This document shows, piece by piece, positions 60,917 to 64,000 of a stretch of DNA of 64,000 nt (position 1 is the stretch's first letter; every line of letters starts with the position of its first letter). A program made the position numbers and the translations under genes. This DNA is from Thermohalobacter berrensis (GTDB lineage Bacteria > Bacillota > Clostridia > Tissierellales > Thermohalobacteraceae): the NCBI RefSeq assembly GCF_003609645.1, contig NZ_MCIB01000007.1, positions 1 to 64,000 of the forward strand, read 5' to 3'. Below the pieces are notes generated by a model that searched no databases, was not told the origin of the DNA, and saw only the letters and a program-made list of their open reading frames with translations.

Positions 60917-61432
60917 TTGAAAAAAAGGACAATTTTTGTCATATTAGTAATAAACTTGATTTTGCAATCTACTTTATTTCAATTTATAAAAATATTTAAT
61001 ATAATTCCTAACACTTCACTAATTTTAATTGTATCATTTGCTTTATTAAAAGGAGAAAAATTTGGCGCCTATATTGGACTATTCACCGGTTTATTGCAGG
61101 ATATTCTATATAGTGATGCTATAGGAGTTTTTGCATTTGTTTATTTTATTATTGGTTATAGTGTTGGGTGGATGAATCAAAAAGTATTTAAAGACAATCT
61201 GTTTATACCTTTTATATTCACAATATTAGCAACTGTTTCATATCATTTGTTTTATGGGTTTATTATGTATTTTCTAGCAGTTGATATTCATGGTTTTGCA
61301 ATTATTAAAAGCATACTAATTCCTGAATTAATAATAAATTCCCTTTTATCAATGTTTATATATAGTAAAATTAGAAATTTAAACACAAAGCCTTCAACTA
61401 ATTATAAAATGCTAATGAGAATGAGAAGGTGA
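60917..61432 (+). CDS. mreD: Rod shape-determining protein MreD
   Basis: 171 residues, about five membrane helices (LVINLILQSTLFQFIKIFNIIPNTSLILIVSFALLKGEKFGAYIGLFTGLLQDILYSDAIGVFAFVYFIIGYSVGW). TTG start after AAAAGGGG. The next gene starts 5 bases after its stop. Confidence 0.93.
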   Translation: MKKRTIFVILVINLILQSTLFQFIKIFNIIPNTSLILIVSFALLKGEKFGAYIGLFTGLLQDILYSDAIGVFAFVYFIIGYSVGWMNQKVFKDNLFIPFIFTILATVSYHLFYGFIMYFLAVDIHGFAIIKSILIPELIINSLLSMFIYSKIRNLNTKPSTNYKMLMRMRR

Positions 61433-61437
61433 TATTA

Positions 61438-64000
61438 TTGACTTTTTTTGATAAATTTAAAGATAGATATAATATTTTAGTTTTTTCTCTTCTGATAATT
61501 TTTATTGTTATTGTTTTTAGACTAGCAACCTTAACTGTAGTAAAAGGAGAGATGTACAGGGAATTATCAGATACGAAACGAGTAAAACAAATACCTATAA
61601 CAGCACCTAGAGGAGAAATTAGGGATCGATACGGACGTGTATTAGCTACAAACAAGCCAAGTTTTACTGTACAGATAATAAAAGACGAAATAAAAGGGGA
61701 AAACTTTACAAAAACTGCCCTAAAACTTATGAAGATATTAGAAGAAGAAGGGGAAGACTATATTGATGAATTTCCAATTAAATTAAATGTTATTGACTAT
61801 AGTAATGAAGAAGCTTATTTTAAATATGGTATGAACCCGGAAGATAAAATGATTGATATTATTATTAAAAATGAGCTTATAGAAGATTTTTTAAAGTTAT
61901 ATTATTTAGATAAGAGTAGTGATAATAATGAATTTAAGGTATTAATTGGGAAAAAAGTTATTACTGCATTAGAAAACGAAGGTATTAGGATACCTATAAA
62001 TATAGAGTTAAAAGATAATAATGTAATATACACCTATAAAGAGGATGTTGACATTTTAAGTTGGAAAAAGGAAAATAATCTTTCTAATAAAATGAATCCT
62101 GTTTTAGATTTAGCTCAATTATCAAAAAATAATATTAAAGTAGTTAAAAGGGCATTAAGAAATCCTATATCAAGGGAGCTTACTGTTAAGTTATTATCCC
62201 AAAAAGGTTATGGACAGACATTTCAACTAGTAAAATATTCATTTAAATTTGATGAAGAATACAAGGCACTAAAAAGATCTTTAATAAAAGAATTTGTTAA
62301 TAATGCAGAATATAGACATATTAGAAGGTATTTAATTCAAGAAGGTAAGCTTAATGACATTTCAATGTATACTTCAGCCAAGGAGGATTTTGCTAATATA
62401 TTACTTCAACTAGAATCGGCAATTGAAGAACTAATAAATATAGTAAAAATTGAAGAAAAAGAAGGAAAAAAGATAGTTATAGCACCAGGTAAATTATTAT
62501 TAGATAAACTGAAGGAAAACAACAAAAACATTCCAATTATAGCTAAAATTAATGAAGATTCTAAAACTATAGAATATAAATATAAAGACCAAAAAAGTAA
62601 AATAGAGTTTTTAAAAAATGAAAAAATTAATAATAGTTTATCAGCTAAAGATGTATTAATTGAAATAAGCAAAAAAGAAGGAATCATATATGAAGTCATT
62701 ACTGATGAAAATATTAAATATTTATCTCAAAAAATAATACTAGATAATGGGATTAATCCTAAAATTTCTGTTAGCAATTGGGAATATGTAGCTTTAAAGT
62801 CTAAAAATACATGGCTAGAAAAGTATAATTTACCAGAAGATAGTTCTGCTAAAGAAGCTTTTATAAAACTAAGGGAAAAATTTAAAATACCTGAAAAACT
62901 AAGTGATTATGAAGCTAGATATATATTGTTAATAGATGATTGTTTAAGAAAACAGGGATATCGAGGTTATCAGCCAATAAACTTTGCATATGGAGTAAGT
63001 AATTCCACCTTAGCCCGAATAGAAGAGAATAATATGGAGTTACCAGGTGTAAGAATATCTGTAGAACCTGTTAGATTTTATCCAATGGGTAAAACAGCAG
63101 CACATATATTAGGCTATTTAGGAAAAATATCTCAACCCTTTGAAATAGAAAAGTATATTAAAGAATTAGGGTATGCCCCAGACGATATTATAGGAAAAAC
63201 AGGGATAGAAGAAAAATTTGAGGAATATCTTAGGGGAGAGGATGGCTCAAAATTTGTTGAGGTTGATGTATTAGGGAATACAATAAAAGTTCTAGATAAA
63301 AAAGAGTCTAAGCCAGGTAATAATGTATATCTAACAATAGATGCTAAATTACAAAAAACTGCTGAAAATGCATTAAAACATGCTATAGAGGAAATACAAA
63401 AAGCTGGCAGTTTTAAAAGTAAATGGGGAGATTATGATTATGGCTATAAAGACAGAAGGAAAAGAATTCCTTTTAAAAATGCTACTTCAGGCTCTGTTGT
63501 AGCAATTGATGTAAAAACTGGAGAAGTACTTGCAATGGCAAATTATCCATCATATGACCCTAATCTATTTGCAACTGGTATTTCAAAAGAGGACTGGGAT
63601 AGTTTACAACCTGAGAATAAAGATGACCCTCTAGCCCCTAGACCTCTTTATAATATTGCAATAAGAACTGCTATACAACCAGGATCTACATTTAAAATGC
63701 TTACAGCCCTAGCTGCATTAGAAAAGGGAATTGACCCAAATAAAGAAATAAATTCTTTAGGATATGTTGAACTAGGGAATAGAAAGTTTGGTTGTTGGAT
63801 ATGGAATGATTATCATGGAATGCATGGTCCAACTAACTTGTATGAAGCTTTAAGGGATTCCTGTAACTATTATTTCTATACTGTTACTTTAGGTGAAAAT
63901 ATAAGGACAGGAAAAGATATTGGTGTTAAAGTGAATTTGGATGACATATTAAGACTAGCAGAAGAGTTTGGATTAGATGATGAAACTGGAATAGAAATAG
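61438..64000 (+). CDS. mrdA: Penicillin-binding protein 2, partial (runs off the window)
   Basis: TTG 61438 after AGAAGGTGA opens a frame that stays open to the last base (854 codons), so the 3' end is missing. N-terminal membrane helix (residues 11-33), PBP dimerisation motif APRGEIRDRYGRVLATN (56-72), the PGVRISVEPVRFYPMG segment (about 535-550), catalytic serine S750 in STFK and SCN at 808-810. The KTG motif lies beyond the window. The stretch between 80 and 510 is much longer than in a standard PBP2, as in other Clostridia. Elongation-specific transpeptidase working with MreBCD. Confidence 0.93.
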   Translation, partial: MTFFDKFKDRYNILVFSLLIIFIVIVFRLATLTVVKGEMYRELSDTKRVKQIPITAPRGEIRDRYGRVLATNKPSFTVQIIKDEIKGENFTKTALKLMKILEEEGEDYIDEFPIKLNVIDYSNEEAYFKYGMNPEDKMIDIIIKNELIEDFLKLYYLDKSSDNNEFKVLIGKKVITALENEGIRIPINIELKDNNVIYTYKEDVDILSWKKENNLSNKMNPVLDLAQLSKNNIKVVKRALRNPISRELTVKLLSQKGYGQTFQLVKYSFKFDEEYKALKRSLIKEFVNNAEYRHIRRYLIQEGKLNDISMYTSAKEDFANILLQLESAIEELINIVKIEEKEGKKIVIAPGKLLLDKLKENNKNIPIIAKINEDSKTIEYKYKDQKSKIEFLKNEKINNSLSAKDVLIEISKKEGIIYEVITDENIKYLSQKIILDNGINPKISVSNWEYVALKSKNTWLEKYNLPEDSSAKEAFIKLREKFKIPEKLSDYEARYILLIDDCLRKQGYRGYQPINFAYGVSNSTLARIEENNMELPGVRISVEPVRFYPMGKTAAHILGYLGKISQPFEIEKYIKELGYAPDDIIGKTGIEEKFEEYLRGEDGSKFVEVDVLGNTIKVLDKKESKPGNNVYLTIDAKLQKTAENALKHAIEEIQKAGSFKSKWGDYDYGYKDRRKRIPFKNATSGSVVAIDVKTGEVLAMANYPSYDPNLFATGISKEDWDSLQPENKDDPLAPRPLYNIAIRTAIQPGSTFKMLTALAALEKGIDPNKEINSLGYVELGNRKFGCWIWNDYHGMHGPTNLYEALRDSCNYYFYTVTLGENIRTGKDIGVKVNLDDILRLAEEFGLDDETGIEI

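Noticed and set aside
1-64000. CRISPR array, rRNA operon, intact IS or prophage
   Set aside because: No regularly spaced repeats, rRNA-like sequence, transposase or structural phage genes were seen; only relics and short dispersed repeats.

Overview
The window is a low-GC (roughly 30% G+C by eye), gene-dense stretch of chromosome from an anaerobic, endospore-forming Gram-positive bacterium, most likely class Clostridia/Tissierellia. Support: an Rnf ferredoxin:NAD complex, an [FeFe]-hydrogenase-like sensor protein, an arginine deiminase operon, YtrH/YtrI sporulation proteins, a Tyr-rich coat-like protein, many TTG/GTG starts behind strong AGGAGG sites, and a LysR regulator of the type seen in selenium-using anaerobes. 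There is no rRNA, CRISPR array, intact IS or intact prophage; the accessory signs are three copies of a ~118-bp intergenic repeat, a pair of GGGACGGTTCCTGTGATTT words, a broken phage holin and a truncated DUF2935 gene.

Layout. 1-5 kb: arginine deiminase operon (arcA, arcB, YfcC-type antiporter, arcC) behind a consensus promoter. 5-12 kb: thpR, a DUF896 protein, cheW, two secreted proteins, a DegS/DegU-like two-component pair and an M18 aminopeptidase. 12-24.6 kb: a mosaic of single genes on both strands (LysR, PAP2, DUF948, LysM, a DICT-like/RibU pair divergent from an XRE-cobalamin regulator, ytrHI, a beta-propeller-like lipoprotein, tRNA-Leu, YdjM, L,D-transpeptidase). 24.6-26.8 kb: an ECF sigma/anti-sigma/SIMPL operon with its own ECF-type promoter. 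27-33 kb: polA, coaE, lytic transglycosylase, an oligopeptide-binding lipoprotein and a second tRNA-Leu. 33-36.3 kb (minus): pantothenate operon with a structured leader. 36.3-45.8 kb: xylose-type sensing and uptake, with two membrane-anchored sugar-binding proteins around a YesM/YesN pair, then xylFGH. 46-51 kb: a SPOR protein and a DRTGG/HATPase/[FeFe]-hydrogenase-like/DRTGG/PHP/HATPase signalling cluster. 51-56 kb: rnfCDGEAB. 56-64 kb: NusG-II, Gx transporter, DUF4321, maf, radC, mreBCD and the start of a long PBP2 that runs off the window.

How it fits together: ATP comes from arginine breakdown (carbamate kinase) and from the Rnf ion pump; the hydrogenase-like cluster next to rnf looks like a redox or H2 sensor rather than an enzyme. 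The xylose region has a readable circuit: anchored binding proteins, histidine kinase, AraC-type regulator, direct repeats just upstream of the xylF promoter, and a LacI-type palindrome just downstream of it.

The most unusual observations are (1) an XRE-type DNA-binding domain fused to a cobalamin-binding module with the W-x9-EH signature of CarH/LitR photoreceptors, divergent from a RibU/DICT-like pair with its own operator; (2) the three-copy intergenic element, each copy with a consensus DnaA box and a terminator-like end; (3) the xylF promoter architecture with an additional anchored binding protein; and (4) the H-cluster protein in which the proton-transfer cysteine is replaced by leucine.
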